Positions 24,192 through 33,767 of a stretch of DNA of 40,645 nt are shown one piece after another; position 1 is the stretch's first letter; every line of letters begins with the position of its first letter. The DNA lies in NCBI GenBank assembly GCA_022563505.1, contig JADFNG010000013.1, positions 1 to 40,645 of the forward strand, read 5' to 3'. The notes beneath the pieces are model-generated. The model was not told where the DNA came from, made no database searches, and saw only the letters and a list, made by a program, of their open reading frames with translations. The DNA is from Pseudomonadota bacterium. GTDB lineage: Bacteria > Pseudomonadota > Gammaproteobacteria > Steroidobacterales > Woeseiaceae. Position numbers and translations under genes: made by a program.

Positions 24192-25310
24192 GTGAATCGA
24201 GTTGCTTATTTATTGCTCTACGTCGCCCTTGCTCCGTCCTTGGGTCACGCCGAGGCACATACGTCGCTGGCCGATATCGCGCTGCCCGAAGGATTTTCGA
24301 TCGAAGTGCTTACGGACGAAGTCCCGGATGCCCGCTCGCTGGCACTCGGTGATCGACAGACCCTTTTTGTGGGAACGCTTGAAGACGGTCGCGTGTATGC
24401 GGTGGTACCGCAGGAGAACGCAAGGCCTTCGATCATCACCATTGCCGAGAAGCTGAAGATGCCGAACGGGATCGCATTTCACGACGGCGATTTATACGTC
24501 GCCGAAACGACGCGCATCATTCGCTTTCGCGACATAGAGGAGCGGCTGGGAAACAAGCCTGAGTACGAAGTGATATTCGATTCTTTGCCGCCCGAAAGGC
24601 AGCATGGTTGGCGTTACATCGCGTTTGGGCCTGACGGAAAGCTGTACGTTACAATCGGCGCGCCGTGCAATGCGTGCGACAAAAAAGGATACGGCGAAAT
24701 AGCTCGCATCAATGCGGACGGCAGCGAATTCGAAACGGTGGCATTTGGTATCAGAAACTCAGTGGGTCTTGACTGGGATCCGGATAACGGAGAACTCTGG
24801 TTCACGGATAACGGCCGTGACATGATGGGTGACGATATCCCCGCAGATGAGCTGAACCACGCCCCCGATTCCGGCATGCATTTCGGCTTTCCTTTTTGCC
24901 ACGGTGGCGACATACTCGATCCGGATTTCGGACAGGATCGCGACTGTGTCGATTTCATACCGCCGGCGCAGAAACTTGATGCCCATGTCGCGCCGCTTGG
25001 TATGGTGTTTTATGATGGCGACATGTTCCCCGAGGAATACCGGAAGCAGATTTTTATCGCTGAACACGGGTCCTGGAATCGATCGAAAAAAATTGGCTAC
25101 CGCATCAGCATCGTTCGCATGAATAATGGTCAGCCGAGAGCCTACGGCGTATTCGCGGACGGTTGGCTCAAAAAAGAAGAAGTGTCCGGACGCCCGGTGG
25201 ATTTGCTTGTTCTGCCCGACGGTTCGATGGTGGTAAGCGATGACCAGGCGGGCAGCCTGTATCGAATCACCTATTCGGCACCCTTGAGTGATGATTTAAT
25301 GGCTCGCTAG
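24192..25310 (+). CDS. Secreted PQQ-dependent sugar dehydrogenase-like beta-propeller protein
   Basis: Glucose/sorbosone dehydrogenase-type six-bladed propeller, expected to oxidise sugars in the periplasm with PQQ. The GTG at 24192 is chosen because AGGA lies 6 nt upstream and it begins a clean signal peptide (RVAYLLLYVALAPSLGHAEA); 372 residues. Landmarks: LPEGFSIEVLTD, KMPNGIAFHDGDLYVAE, HGWRYIAFGPDGKLYVTIG, AFGIRNSVGLDWDPDNGELWFTDNGRD (split here), and FIAEHGSWNRS. Cysteines (CNAC, FCHGG, DRDC) suggest disulfides. Whether PQQ binds, or the protein is a related lactonase-like propeller, cannot be told from sequence alone. It follows the TRAP genes and may share their transcript. Confidence 0.85.
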   Translation: MNRVAYLLLYVALAPSLGHAEAHTSLADIALPEGFSIEVLTDEVPDARSLALGDRQTLFVGTLEDGRVYAVVPQENARPSIITIAEKLKMPNGIAFHDGDLYVAETTRIIRFRDIEERLGNKPEYEVIFDSLPPERQHGWRYIAFGPDGKLYVTIGAPCNACDKKGYGEIARINADGSEFETVAFGIRNSVGLDWDPDNGELWFTDNGRDMMGDDIPADELNHAPDSGMHFGFPFCHGGDILDPDFGQDRDCVDFIPPAQKLDAHVAPLGMVFYDGDMFPEEYRKQIFIAEHGSWNRSKKIGYRISIVRMNNGQPRAYGVFADGWLKKEEVSGRPVDLLVLPDGSMVVSDDQAGSLYRITYSAPLSDDLMAR

Positions 25311-25395
25311 CCACTAACAACGGCAACCTTCGGCAGCGTACCGGGTCGAATGGCGTTGAAGGCCTGCTTGACAAAATATAAATAGGAGCGTGATT

Positions 25396-27246
25396 TTGAG
25401 TATTCGCAAGACACTGGTAAACCTTTTTTCAATGCTTTGGCGTGGCGTGGACGGCCTGCGAAAGGTATTGCATCTTTTCGTCTTGCTGTTTCTGTTTGCA
25501 ATCGTTTTTGGTGCACTGTCTTCGACGGCACCATCGTTGCCGAGCAAGGCGGCACTGATTATCGCACCGGCGGGCGGGTTGGTGGAGCAACTGGATGGCG
25601 ACCCATATGACCGGGCGATAGAGGAATTGCTGGGCGAAGAGAAACCGCAGACGCTGGTGCAGAATATTATCGACGGCCTGAGATTCGCGAAGGACGATGC
25701 TCGTATCAGAGTGGTGGTGCTCGAACTCGATCATCTGGGTGGCGGTGGCTTTAGCAAGCTTGAGCGTGTCGCCGATGCACTCGACGATTTTCGTGAGTCC
25801 GGCAAACCGGTGATTGCCACCGCCAGTTCTTACAGCCAGGGTGCCTACTACCTGGCAGCGCATGCGAGCGAGATTTACATGCACCCTGATGGCCTGTTTC
25901 TGCCCGAGGGTTTCGGGATCTACGGCAACTATTACAAGAATGCGCTGGACATGCTGAAGATAGACTGGAATGTCTTTCGTGTCGGTACCTACAAATCCGC
26001 CGTCGAGCCGTTCTTGAGAACGGATATGTCGGACGAAGATCGTTCGTCGAAATCGCGTTTGATCGATCAATTATGGGACAAGTATCAGGCGGATGTCGTG
26101 GCAGCGCGCGGACTCGAGCAGGATGCCGTGTCGGATTATTCGAATAATCTGCTGGTGCACTTGAGCGAACACGAAGGTGACTTCGCAGAAACAGCCAGGG
26201 AACTCGGCTTCATTGATGACTTGGTCACCCATGTCGAATTGCAGCGCATTGTGGTCGAGTATGTCGGCAGCGATGATACCGACCGTGGTTACCAGTCAGC
26301 TGACCTTGACGATTACCTGGCACACATGCGCTTGTTCGATGGCGTGAAGTCCAGCAAGCAGAATGTTGCGATCGTGGTGGCAGCCGGCGAAATTCTCAAT
26401 GGTTCGCAATCACCCGGCACGATTGGCGGAGAATCAACCGCAAAGTTATTGCGGCGGGCACTCAGGGATGATGCCGTGAAAGCCGTCGTACTGCGCGTCG
26501 ACAGTCCGGGTGGAAGTGCCTTTGCATCGGAACAGATTCGCAACGAAGTTGAGGCTCTGCGAGCCGCTGGCAAGCCGGTGGTTGCGTCCATGAGCAGCGT
26601 GGCAGCATCCGGTGGCTACTGGATATCGATGGCGGCGGACAGGATTTATGCGCGCGAAACGACCATCACCGGCTCGATTGGAATTTTCGGTATGTTTCCG
26701 ACGTTTCAGCGCACGCTTGATGCGATTGGCATAACAACCGATGGCGTGGGTTCTACACCCTGGTCCGGACAATTCAGGGTAGACCGGGAAATGTCAGACG
26801 ACGCGAAGCAACTCATTCAGACTGTCATCAATCACGGCTACGACGATTTCATCAGCAAGGTTGCCGAGCATCGCAACATGGACAAGAAGGCTGTTGACAC
26901 GATTGCACAGGGGCAGGTCTGGACCGGACGGGATGCACTGGAGCTCGGACTGATCGACGGTATCGGTGACCTTGAGTTCTCCATCGAAATGGCTGCGGAA
27001 CTGGCCGGTCTCGAAGCGGGTGAGTACGGCACCCGATATATTGAGAAGTCCCTCAGCCCGACCGAGCAATTCGCGCTGGACCTGATGAGCAGTGCGAAGT
27101 GGATAGGCATCGACCTGGCCAGCATCAAGATGCGCAGTTCCTCCATTGAACGACTGGCAGGAATACTTGAAGATGCTGCGACGCCGTTGCTGCGCTTCAA
27201 CGACCCGAAGGGCATGTACGCCTATTGTTTCTGCACCATCGAATAA
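25396..27246 (+). CDS. sppA: Signal peptide peptidase SppA (protease IV), 67-kDa type
   Basis: Membrane-anchored serine protease that degrades cleaved signal peptides. The TTG at 25396 is preferred over GTG 25390 because AGGAG (25384-25388) then has 7-nt spacing; 616 residues, close to the 618 of E. coli. One membrane helix lies at about 28-48. Tandem SppA domains follow: the N-terminal one supplies the general-base lysine K200 (GTYKSAVEPF) and the C-terminal one the nucleophile S405 (SVAASGGYW), preceded by LRVDSPGGSAFASEQI. Both catalytic residues are intact. It stands alone between the sugar dehydrogenase and the convergent tdh. Confidence 0.95.
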   Translation: MSIRKTLVNLFSMLWRGVDGLRKVLHLFVLLFLFAIVFGALSSTAPSLPSKAALIIAPAGGLVEQLDGDPYDRAIEELLGEEKPQTLVQNIIDGLRFAKDDARIRVVVLELDHLGGGGFSKLERVADALDDFRESGKPVIATASSYSQGAYYLAAHASEIYMHPDGLFLPEGFGIYGNYYKNALDMLKIDWNVFRVGTYKSAVEPFLRTDMSDEDRSSKSRLIDQLWDKYQADVVAARGLEQDAVSDYSNNLLVHLSEHEGDFAETARELGFIDDLVTHVELQRIVVEYVGSDDTDRGYQSADLDDYLAHMRLFDGVKSSKQNVAIVVAAGEILNGSQSPGTIGGESTAKLLRRALRDDAVKAVVLRVDSPGGSAFASEQIRNEVEALRAAGKPVVASMSSVAASGGYWISMAADRIYARETTITGSIGIFGMFPTFQRTLDAIGITTDGVGSTPWSGQFRVDREMSDDAKQLIQTVINHGYDDFISKVAEHRNMDKKAVDTIAQGQVWTGRDALELGLIDGIGDLEFSIEMAAELAGLEAGEYGTRYIEKSLSPTEQFALDLMSSAKWIGIDLASIKMRSSSIERLAGILEDAATPLLRFNDPKGMYAYCFCTIE

Positions 27247-27253
27247 CCGCGTT

Positions 27254-27269
27254 CGTAGGAGCGGCTTCC
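27254..27269 (+). repeat. Isolated half of a REP-like sequence after sppA
   Basis: CGTAGGAGCGGCTTCC begins exactly like the 5' arm of Xanthomonas/Pseudomonas-type REP elements (GTAGGAGCGGCTTC), and shares the GGAGCG start with the full palindrome at 3582. The matching 3' arm is missing; only a short GGAGC follows. It may be a decayed copy. Confidence 0.4.
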
Positions 27270-27335
27270 AGAAGGAGCATAGATAAATAGTCAAATACAC
27301 TCTACATGACAGTGAAGAGTACCCGGTGCGGAATG

Positions 27336-28361
27336 TCAGTCCCAGTTAAGAATAACCTTGCCTGACTGGCCCGATTCCATCAGCTCGAACGCGGGCTGGA
27401 AGTCATCGATCGGGAAATGGTGAGTGATGATCGAATCGATATTCAGGCCGCTTTGCAACATGCTGGACATCTTGTACCAGGTCTCAAACATCTCGCGGCC
27501 ATAGATCCCTTTCAGGGTCAGGCCCTTGAAGATGACCTGGTTCCAGTCGATGGCGGTCTCACCGGGCGGGATTCCCAGCAATGCGATGCTGCCGCCATTG
27601 TGCATGATGCGTAACATGTCACGGAATGCGGAGGGGTTGCCCGACATCTCCATGCCGACGTCGAAGCCTTCTTCCATGCCGAGTTCCTGCATGGTGTCGT
27701 CGAGAGAACCGTTGCTGACATTGAGTGCAATAGAGGCACCGGCTTTGCGGGCGAGTTCAAGTCGATAGTCGTTTATGTCAGTGATGACGATGTGGCGTGC
27801 GCCGGCATAACGAGCGATGGCAACCGCCATGATGCCGATGGGTCCTGCTCCGGTGATGAGTACGTCTTCGCCAACGAGATCGAACGACAAGGCAGTATGC
27901 GTCGCATTGCCGAGTGGATCGAGAATGGAAGCCATGTCATCGGAGATATCATCGGGAATCTTGAATACATTGAAGGCGGGTACCGAAAGATACTCGGCGA
28001 AGGCGCCGGGGCGGTCTACGCCGACGCCCACCGTATTGATACACAGGTGGCGCCGGCCGGCACGGCAGTTTCGGCATACACCGCAGGTAATGTGACCCTC
28101 GGCAGAGACCCGATCGCCGACGGAAAAGCCACGGACTTCGCTGCCGCATTCGACGATAACACCGGCGAATTCATGACCAATGGCCATGGGCACCGGGATC
28201 GTCTTGCTGGCCCAGTCATCCCACTGGTAGATATGAATATCGGTGCCGCAGATGGCGGTGCGGCGAATGTTAATGAGAACATCGTTGTGTCCGATTTCCG
28301 GCTCCTGGATATCTTCCAGCCAAATGCCGCGCTCTGCTTTTGCTTTGACCAGCGCTTTCAT
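27336..28361 (-). CDS. tdh: L-threonine 3-dehydrogenase
   Basis: Zinc-dependent medium-chain dehydrogenase that oxidises L-threonine to 2-amino-3-ketobutyrate with NAD+. It is 341 residues, same as E. coli. Catalytic zinc ligands C38, H63 and E64 ([15 protein letters not shown]) are present, as are four structural-zinc cysteines C93, C96, C99 and C107. The Rossmann fold reads [18 protein letters not shown]. The next enzyme, Kbl, is encoded directly upstream; stop and start share one base (TAATG), so the unstable ketobutyrate is made and used by coupled products. It converges on sppA with 89 nt between. Confidence 0.97.
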   Translation of the reverse strand: MKALVKAKAERGIWLEDIQEPEIGHNDVLINIRRTAICGTDIHIYQWDDWASKTIPVPMAIGHEFAGVIVECGSEVRGFSVGDRVSAEGHITCGVCRNCRAGRRHLCINTVGVGVDRPGAFAEYLSVPAFNVFKIPDDISDDMASILDPLGNATHTALSFDLVGEDVLITGAGPIGIMAVAIARYAGARHIVITDINDYRLELARKAGASIALNVSNGSLDDTMQELGMEEGFDVGMEMSGNPSAFRDMLRIMHNGGSIALLGIPPGETAIDWNQVIFKGLTLKGIYGREMFETWYKMSSMLQSGLNIDSIITHHFPIDDFQPAFELMESGQSGKVILNWD

Positions 28362-29560
28362 TACTGAATGACTCCCAGTTCACGGCCAACGGATGCGAAT
28401 GCATCAACCGCCTTGTCCAACTGCGCTCGTGTGAGTCCTGCGGACATTTGTGTCCGGATCCGGGCCTGTCCCTGGGGAACTACGGGGAAGGAAAACCCGA
28501 TCACGTATATGCCGTGACCGAGTAATCGATCGGCCATCTCGCTGGCGAGTTTTGCGTCTCCCAGCATGACGGGAATAATCGGGTGTTCGCCGGGTTTGAG
28601 ATCAAATCCCAACGCGGTCATTTTTTTGCGAAAATACGCGGCGTTGTCGTGCAGAGTCGTGCGCAGTGATGGGTCGTTTTCCAGCAGGTCCAGAACGGCG
28701 ATGGATGCGGCAACAATGGTGGGTGCGACTGAATTGGAGAACAGGTAGGGGCGTGAGCGCTGTCGCAACCAGCCCACGATTTCCTTGCGTGCGGAGGTGA
28801 AGCCGCCGGATGCACCGCCCAGGGCCTTCCCGAGGGTGCCGGTAATGATGTCGATGCGACCCATGACGTCGCGGTACTCGTGCGTACCTCGTCCGGTGTC
28901 GCCGAGGAAACCGCTGGCGTGGCAGTCGTCGATCATGGTCAGGGCACCGTATCGATCGGCGAGATCACAAATGTCGGCAAGATTGGCAATGGTGCCATCC
29001 ATCGAAAAAACGCCGTCACTAACGATCAGTTTTTCGCGGCAGCCTGCGGCGGCCTTAAATTGTGTCTCCAGGTCGTCCATGTCGTCATGCTTGTAACGAA
29101 AACGCTGCGCCTTTGACAGACGGACACCGTCAATAATGCTGGCGTGATTCAGCGCATCGCTGACAATGGCGTCATCCGGGCCAAGAATGGTTTCGAACAG
29201 ACCGCCGTTCGCATCGAAACAGGAGGGATAGAGAATGGTGTCTTCCGAGCCAAGAAACTGGCTGATGCGATCCTCGAGTTCCTTGTGGATGTTCTGTGTG
29301 CCACAGATGAAGCGGACCGAAGCCATGCCATAACCGTAATCATCAAGCGCTTTGTGGGCTGCGGCGATAATGGTCGGATGGTTGGCGAGACCCAGGTAAT
29401 TATTCGCGCAAAGGTTGATGGCCTCAAGCGCAGCGCCATTATTTTGTACTCTTATGGATGCCTGCTGAGGACCGTTGATGAGGTGTTCTTTCTTGAAAAG
29501 GCCCTGTTCCTTCAGCGCTTCGGTTTGCTCTGCGAGAGAACTCAGTAGGTTGCTGGTCAC
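28361..29560 (-). CDS. kbl: 2-amino-3-ketobutyrate CoA ligase (glycine C-acetyltransferase)
   Basis: PLP enzyme of the alpha-oxoamine synthase family that splits 2-amino-3-ketobutyrate with CoA to glycine and acetyl-CoA. The GTG at 29560 is chosen: AAGAG lies about 8 nt before it and the 399-residue product matches the family (398 in E. coli); a TTG ten codons further upstream is the alternative. Landmarks: [15 protein letters not shown], the PLP lysine about K245 in [13 protein letters not shown], and [10 protein letters not shown]. First gene of kbl-tdh, divergent from the S4-domain gene. Confidence 0.96.
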   Translation of the reverse strand: MTSNLLSSLAEQTEALKEQGLFKKEHLINGPQQASIRVQNNGAALEAINLCANNYLGLANHPTIIAAAHKALDDYGYGMASVRFICGTQNIHKELEDRISQFLGSEDTILYPSCFDANGGLFETILGPDDAIVSDALNHASIIDGVRLSKAQRFRYKHDDMDDLETQFKAAAGCREKLIVSDGVFSMDGTIANLADICDLADRYGALTMIDDCHASGFLGDTGRGTHEYRDVMGRIDIITGTLGKALGGASGGFTSARKEIVGWLRQRSRPYLFSNSVAPTIVAASIAVLDLLENDPSLRTTLHDNAAYFRKKMTALGFDLKPGEHPIIPVMLGDAKLASEMADRLLGHGIYVIGFSFPVVPQGQARIRTQMSAGLTRAQLDKAVDAFASVGRELGVIQ

Positions 29561-29641
29561 GGGTTTGCTCTTGGCCGGGAAAGGCCGCAAAGTATATCAG
29601 TGCCAGGCAGAATGAAGATAGCTCGCGGGAGAGGCAAACAA

Positions 29642-30034
29642 ATGACGGTCGAAACCGCAACGACGGGGCGTATTGACAAGTGGTTGTGGCACGTACGTTT
29701 TTTCAAGACAAGGGTTCTGGCGACGGCTGCCGTACACGGCGGTCACGTGCGAGTGAATGGTGAGCGGGTCAGGCCGGGGCATCGGATCAGTCCAGGTAAT
29801 ATCATCAGTATGGTGCGCGACCAATTGCCGTACCTGATGACGGTTGAATCGATTCCGTTGCGTCGCGGACCGGCACGCGAAGCGCGTGCGTGTTACGACG
29901 AAGCGGAAGAATCAGTGCGCGAGCGAGAAGAGATCGCGAGCAGTATTCGTCGCGATCGATTGCTGATGCCACGCACGTCCGGCAGGCCTGACAAGCACAC
30001 GCGGCGGCAGTTGAGGGAGCGCAATCGAAAATAG
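29642..30034 (+). CDS. hslR: S4 RNA-binding protein, Hsp15 (HslR)-like
   Basis: Small S4-domain protein like Hsp15, which rescues stalled 50S subunits carrying nascent chains. The ATG at 29642 is preceded by GAGAGG about 8 nt upstream and starts MTVETATTGRIDKWLWHVRF; 130 residues, close to the 133 of E. coli HslR. The S4 fold covers about 9-75 (IDKWLWHVRFFKTR, then GGHVRVNGERVRPGHRI). A charged C-terminal tail follows, ending KHTRRQLRERNRK. It is divergent from kbl-tdh and 56 nt before putA. Confidence 0.88.
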   Translation: MTVETATTGRIDKWLWHVRFFKTRVLATAAVHGGHVRVNGERVRPGHRISPGNIISMVRDQLPYLMTVESIPLRRGPAREARACYDEAEESVREREEIASSIRRDRLLMPRTSGRPDKHTRRQLRERNRK

Positions 30035-30035
30035 A

Positions 30036-30063
30036 TTAGAAAGAGAGTGTTACTTGTTGTAAT
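30036..30063 (+). promoter_or_regulatory. Candidate putA promoter
   Basis: TTAGAA (30036-30041), 16-nt spacer, TGTAAT (30058-30063, 5 of 6), in an AT-rich island between the S4-domain gene and putA. The -35 match is modest. Confidence 0.35.
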
Positions 30064-30090
30064 AAATATAAATATTGGATTTTTTCCACG

Positions 30091-33000
30091 ATGAATTTTA
30101 TTGATCAGCGGACGGTTACGGCACACCCGCCAGGTGATATCAGCCGGCGATACCTGGCCGGGGAGGCCGGGTTAGTCGCGGAGCTGGTTGAAATTGCGGC
30201 TGGCGGCTCGAGTCGCTGGTCGGCCATTCAGGCAACCGCGGCAGACCTGGTCAGGGCCGTGCGTAAGGGGACGGCCAGGGAAGGTGGCATCGATGCTTTC
30301 TTGCAGCAATACGACCTGTCGTCTAAAGAGGGCGTTTTGCTGATGTGTATTGCGGAAGCGCTGTTGCGAATTCCCGATGCAGACACAGCCGATCGACTTA
30401 TTGCTGACAAGGTGACAGCAGCGAACTGGAAGGATCACCTGGGTGCCAGTGATTCCCTTTTTGTCAATGCCTCCACCTGGGGCCTGATGTTGACGGGGGA
30501 AGTGCTGCAACTTGATACTCTCGCGGCGAAGCAGCCCGCACAGTATCTCGGCAAGCTTGCGAGCCGGGCGGGTGAGCCGGTGATACGGGCTGCGATGCGA
30601 CAGGCCATGCGCATCATGGGCCACCAGTTCGTCATGGGTCGCACGATTGGCGAGGCGTTGGCACGTTCACGCAAGAAGGGTGGGCGGGATTTCAGGTATT
30701 CGTTCGATATGCTCGGTGAATCCGCGTTGACGGCGAACGATGCGAAACGTTATTTCGATTCATACGGGGACGCCATTCAAAAAATTGCGGCGCATGCTGA
30801 GGACGCCTCCAGCATATTTTCGGCACCGAGTATTTCAGTCAAATTATCGGCGCTATGCCCGCGGTATTTCTACACCCAATACAAGCGTGTGATGCGCGAG
30901 TTGGTGCCACGTATTCTTGAGCTTTGTGAAGCAGCGCGCGAGGGTGGCATTGCTTTCACGATCGACGCGGAAGAGGCGCATCGGCTTGAATTATCGCTGG
31001 AAATATTTCAGCGTGTCTATCAGGACGATGCGCTGGCGGGATATGAAGGTTTTGGCATGGCGGTGCAGGCTTACCAGCGCAGGGCGACGGACGTCGTCCG
31101 GTTTTTGGTCGAGCTGGCGAACGGCGGGGGCCGGCGCATACCCGTGAGACTGGTCAAGGGTGCGTATTGGGATACAGAAATCAAGGTTGCTCAAGAGAGC
31201 GGTTTGGAGAGCTATCCGGTCTTCACGCGCAAGGTGCATACGGACGTTTCCTACCTGGCGTGTGCCCGCCTGTTATTCAATGCGGGGCGAACCGTCTACC
31301 CGCAATTTGCAACCCATAATGCCCATACGCTGGCCAGCATCCTGCACTTTGCCGGATCAGTTAAGGATTTTGAATTCCAGCGATTGCACGGCATGGGCGA
31401 AGAATTGTATGCGGAAATTATAGATCCCGACAAGTACGGGCGAGCTTGCCGCGTATATGCGCCGGTCGGCAGCCACGAGGACTTGCTGCCTTATCTCGTG
31501 CGCCGCCTGCTTGAAAACGGTTCAAACACCTCCTTCGTCAACCGGATATTCAATGAAAATATTGAGGTACGGGATATCGTCGCGGATCCGATCACTTTGA
31601 GTCGTGCCACGGCATTCCAGCCGCACTCCCGCATACCGGCGCCGGCCCATCTGTTTGGCGACGAGCGTGAGAACTCACGCGGAATCAATCTGGCGGATCG
31701 TGCGGTATCCGCCGATTTGCTCGCCAGGATGGATCAGGCGCTTGCCAACGCCGGCTCGGCTCAACCGATCGTCGCCGGCAAATATCTTGCAGGCCGTCCC
31801 GTGGAGTTGTTGAATCCGGCGAATGCAGCCGAGGTCGTCGGTGTCTGTCAGCAGGCCGATCGTGCAATGGTTGACCAGGCCATGGCGAAAGCCGTTGTCG
31901 GGCAGATCGCCTGGGGTCATACGCCGGCGGGCGACCGCGCGGACATACTGATCCGGGCGGCAGATCTCTACCAACAACATGCTGCTGAATTGCTGGCTTT
32001 ATGTGTGAAGGAGGCCGGCAAGACGATAGAAGACGCCGTTGCCGAATGGCGGGAAGCGATCGATTTTCTGCGCTATTACGCGTTGGAGGCACGGCAAAAA
32101 TTCGCGGAACCTGTCGATCTGCCCGGGCCCAGCGGCGAACGCAACACGCTGGGGTGGAAGGGTCGTGGTGTATTCGTTTGCATCAGTCCGTGGAATTTCC
32201 CCCTGGCGATATTTACCGGTCAGGTTGCTGCTGCGCTCGTTGCGGGGAATGCCGTGCTGGCGAAACCCGCGGAGCAGACGCCACTGGTTGCTTTTCGCGC
32301 CACTGAATTGCTCTTTGAAGCGGGCGTGCCTGTGGATGTCTTGCACTTCCTGCCTGGTGATGGTGCGGAGATTGGGGGACACGCCGTAGCGCATGCTGAC
32401 ATCGCCGGCGTGGCTTTTACCGGCTCGAATGAAACGGCGCGGATCATCAACCAGACGCTCGCATCCCGCAGTGGTGCAATTGCGGTACTCATTGCCGAGA
32501 CGGGCGGACAGAACGCCATGTTTGTCGACAGTTCAGCATTGCCTGAACAGGTCGTTGTCGACGTGGTTTATTCTGCATTCAACAGTGCAGGGCAACGCTG
32601 CTCGGCGTTGCGACTGTTGTGTGTGCAGGAGGATATTGCGTCTGACGTCATCGAATTATTGCAGGGCCACATGCAGGAACTGGTGATTGGCGATCCAGCG
32701 GACATGGCAACCGATGTGGGCCCCGTCATCGATGAGGAAGCGCTTCATCGACTGCAAACTCACGTTGATGCACTGAGCAGAACAACAGACTTGATACACC
32801 GCTGTGAATTGCCTTCCTCAACGGCAAAAGGAACGTTTTTTGCGCCGCTCGCAATCGAGATCAAGTCCATGGATTTACTGACGCAGGAAGTGTTTGGTCC
32901 GGTGTTACATGTCCTGCGTTTCCCGGGCCGAAAAATGAAAGAAGCGATGGATGCGGTGAACGGCACCGGCTACGGTTTGACGATGGGACTGCACAGCCGC

Positions 33001-33240
33001 ATCGATGGTCGGGTACGGGCCTTCGTGGAACACTCAGGGGCTGGCAATATCTACATCAATCGCAACATGGTGGGCGCGGTAGTGGGCGTGCAACCGTTTG
33101 GTGGTCGCGGACTTTCGGGCACGGGACCCAAAGCGGGTGGGCCTAATTATTTGCTGCGATTCGCGACGGAATATGCGGTGAGCAACAACATTTCCGCCGT
33201 GGGGGGTGATGCCAGTCTGCTGGCGCTCGGAGACGACTGA
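30091..33240 (+). CDS. putA: Bifunctional proline dehydrogenase / glutamate-semialdehyde dehydrogenase PutA (short form)
   Basis: Oxidises proline to glutamate in two channelled steps, passing electrons from FAD to the quinone pool. 1049 residues: an FAD-binding proline dehydrogenase barrel (about 150-510; SIFSAPSISVKLSALCPRYF, RIPVRLVKGAYWDTEIKVAQ, FATHNAHTLASIL) and an aldehyde dehydrogenase module (about 550-1010) with E803 (AETGGQN) and the catalytic C837 (GQRCSALR). It lacks the N-terminal ribbon-helix-helix repressor domain of E. coli PutA (1320 residues), so it should not regulate its own gene. No clear Shine-Dalgarno precedes the ATG. It is convergent with sixA. Confidence 0.95.
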   Translation: MNFIDQRTVTAHPPGDISRRYLAGEAGLVAELVEIAAGGSSRWSAIQATAADLVRAVRKGTAREGGIDAFLQQYDLSSKEGVLLMCIAEALLRIPDADTADRLIADKVTAANWKDHLGASDSLFVNASTWGLMLTGEVLQLDTLAAKQPAQYLGKLASRAGEPVIRAAMRQAMRIMGHQFVMGRTIGEALARSRKKGGRDFRYSFDMLGESALTANDAKRYFDSYGDAIQKIAAHAEDASSIFSAPSISVKLSALCPRYFYTQYKRVMRELVPRILELCEAAREGGIAFTIDAEEAHRLELSLEIFQRVYQDDALAGYEGFGMAVQAYQRRATDVVRFLVELANGGGRRIPVRLVKGAYWDTEIKVAQESGLESYPVFTRKVHTDVSYLACARLLFNAGRTVYPQFATHNAHTLASILHFAGSVKDFEFQRLHGMGEELYAEIIDPDKYGRACRVYAPVGSHEDLLPYLVRRLLENGSNTSFVNRIFNENIEVRDIVADPITLSRATAFQPHSRIPAPAHLFGDERENSRGINLADRAVSADLLARMDQALANAGSAQPIVAGKYLAGRPVELLNPANAAEVVGVCQQADRAMVDQAMAKAVVGQIAWGHTPAGDRADILIRAADLYQQHAAELLALCVKEAGKTIEDAVAEWREAIDFLRYYALEARQKFAEPVDLPGPSGERNTLGWKGRGVFVCISPWNFPLAIFTGQVAAALVAGNAVLAKPAEQTPLVAFRATELLFEAGVPVDVLHFLPGDGAEIGGHAVAHADIAGVAFTGSNETARIINQTLASRSGAIAVLIAETGGQNAMFVDSSALPEQVVVDVVYSAFNSAGQRCSALRLLCVQEDIASDVIELLQGHMQELVIGDPADMATDVGPVIDEEALHRLQTHVDALSRTTDLIHRCELPSSTAKGTFFAPLAIEIKSMDLLTQEVFGPVLHVLRFPGRKMKEAMDAVNGTGYGLTMGLHSRIDGRVRAFVEHSGAGNIYINRNMVGAVVGVQPFGGRGLSGTGPKAGGPNYLLRFATEYAVSNNISAVGGDASLLALGDD

Positions 33241-33261
33241 AGCGCAGTCTCCTGGGTTATT

Positions 33262-33756
33262 TTATTGGGCACGTTTCGGGTAGTCCAAAAGTGTCAGGGT
33301 GGCAACCGGTCGCCCACGCAAATTCCAGTCATCGGAATCGATAAGCACGGATACCACGCCGCAGGTTGGCAGGTTCGAGGTGATGTCCTTGAGCAGGTAA
33401 TTGGCGAACCGGGTCAGGCCCGGATTGTGGCCAACGATCATGATGTTATTGAAACCGGGATCCTGGTCGGCAATCACATCCATAATCGTATCGACACTCG
33501 CGCCGTACAAGCGCTCATCACGCTGCAGGAATTCTCGCGGATAATTGATGCTCTCGGCGATAATCCTGGCGGTCGTCCATGCGCGCACAGCCGGGCTGCT
33601 GATAATGAGCGAAGGTCGAATGTCCTGGGCACCGATTCTCTTGCCCATGAGCGGGGCATCGCGTTGGCCGCGTTTGTTCAGCGGACGATCCCGATCGGCC
33701 AGACCGGCGGTATTCCAACTCGATTTGGCATGCCGTAGGAGTGTAAGGGACTTCAT
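33262..33756 (-). CDS. sixA: SixA-type histidine phosphatase
   Basis: Small phosphohistidine phosphatase of the RHG (phosphoglycerate mutase-like) branch. 164 residues with the catalytic LLRHAKSSW at 6-14, the DRDRPLNKRG loop, SSPAVRAWTTA, and the second histidine in IMIVGHNPGLTRFANYL. E. coli SixA acts on phosphohistidine domains such as ArcB HPt and the nitrogen PTS protein NPr; the target here is unknown. It starts 11 nt after the sufT stop, so it is probably co-transcribed at the end of the SUF operon. Confidence 0.9.
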   Translation of the reverse strand: MKSLTLLRHAKSSWNTAGLADRDRPLNKRGQRDAPLMGKRIGAQDIRPSLIISSPAVRAWTTARIIAESINYPREFLQRDERLYGASVDTIMDVIADQDPGFNNIMIVGHNPGLTRFANYLLKDITSNLPTCGVVSVLIDSDDWNLRGRPVATLTLLDYPKRAQ

Positions 33757-33767
33757 CGTGTCGCAGC

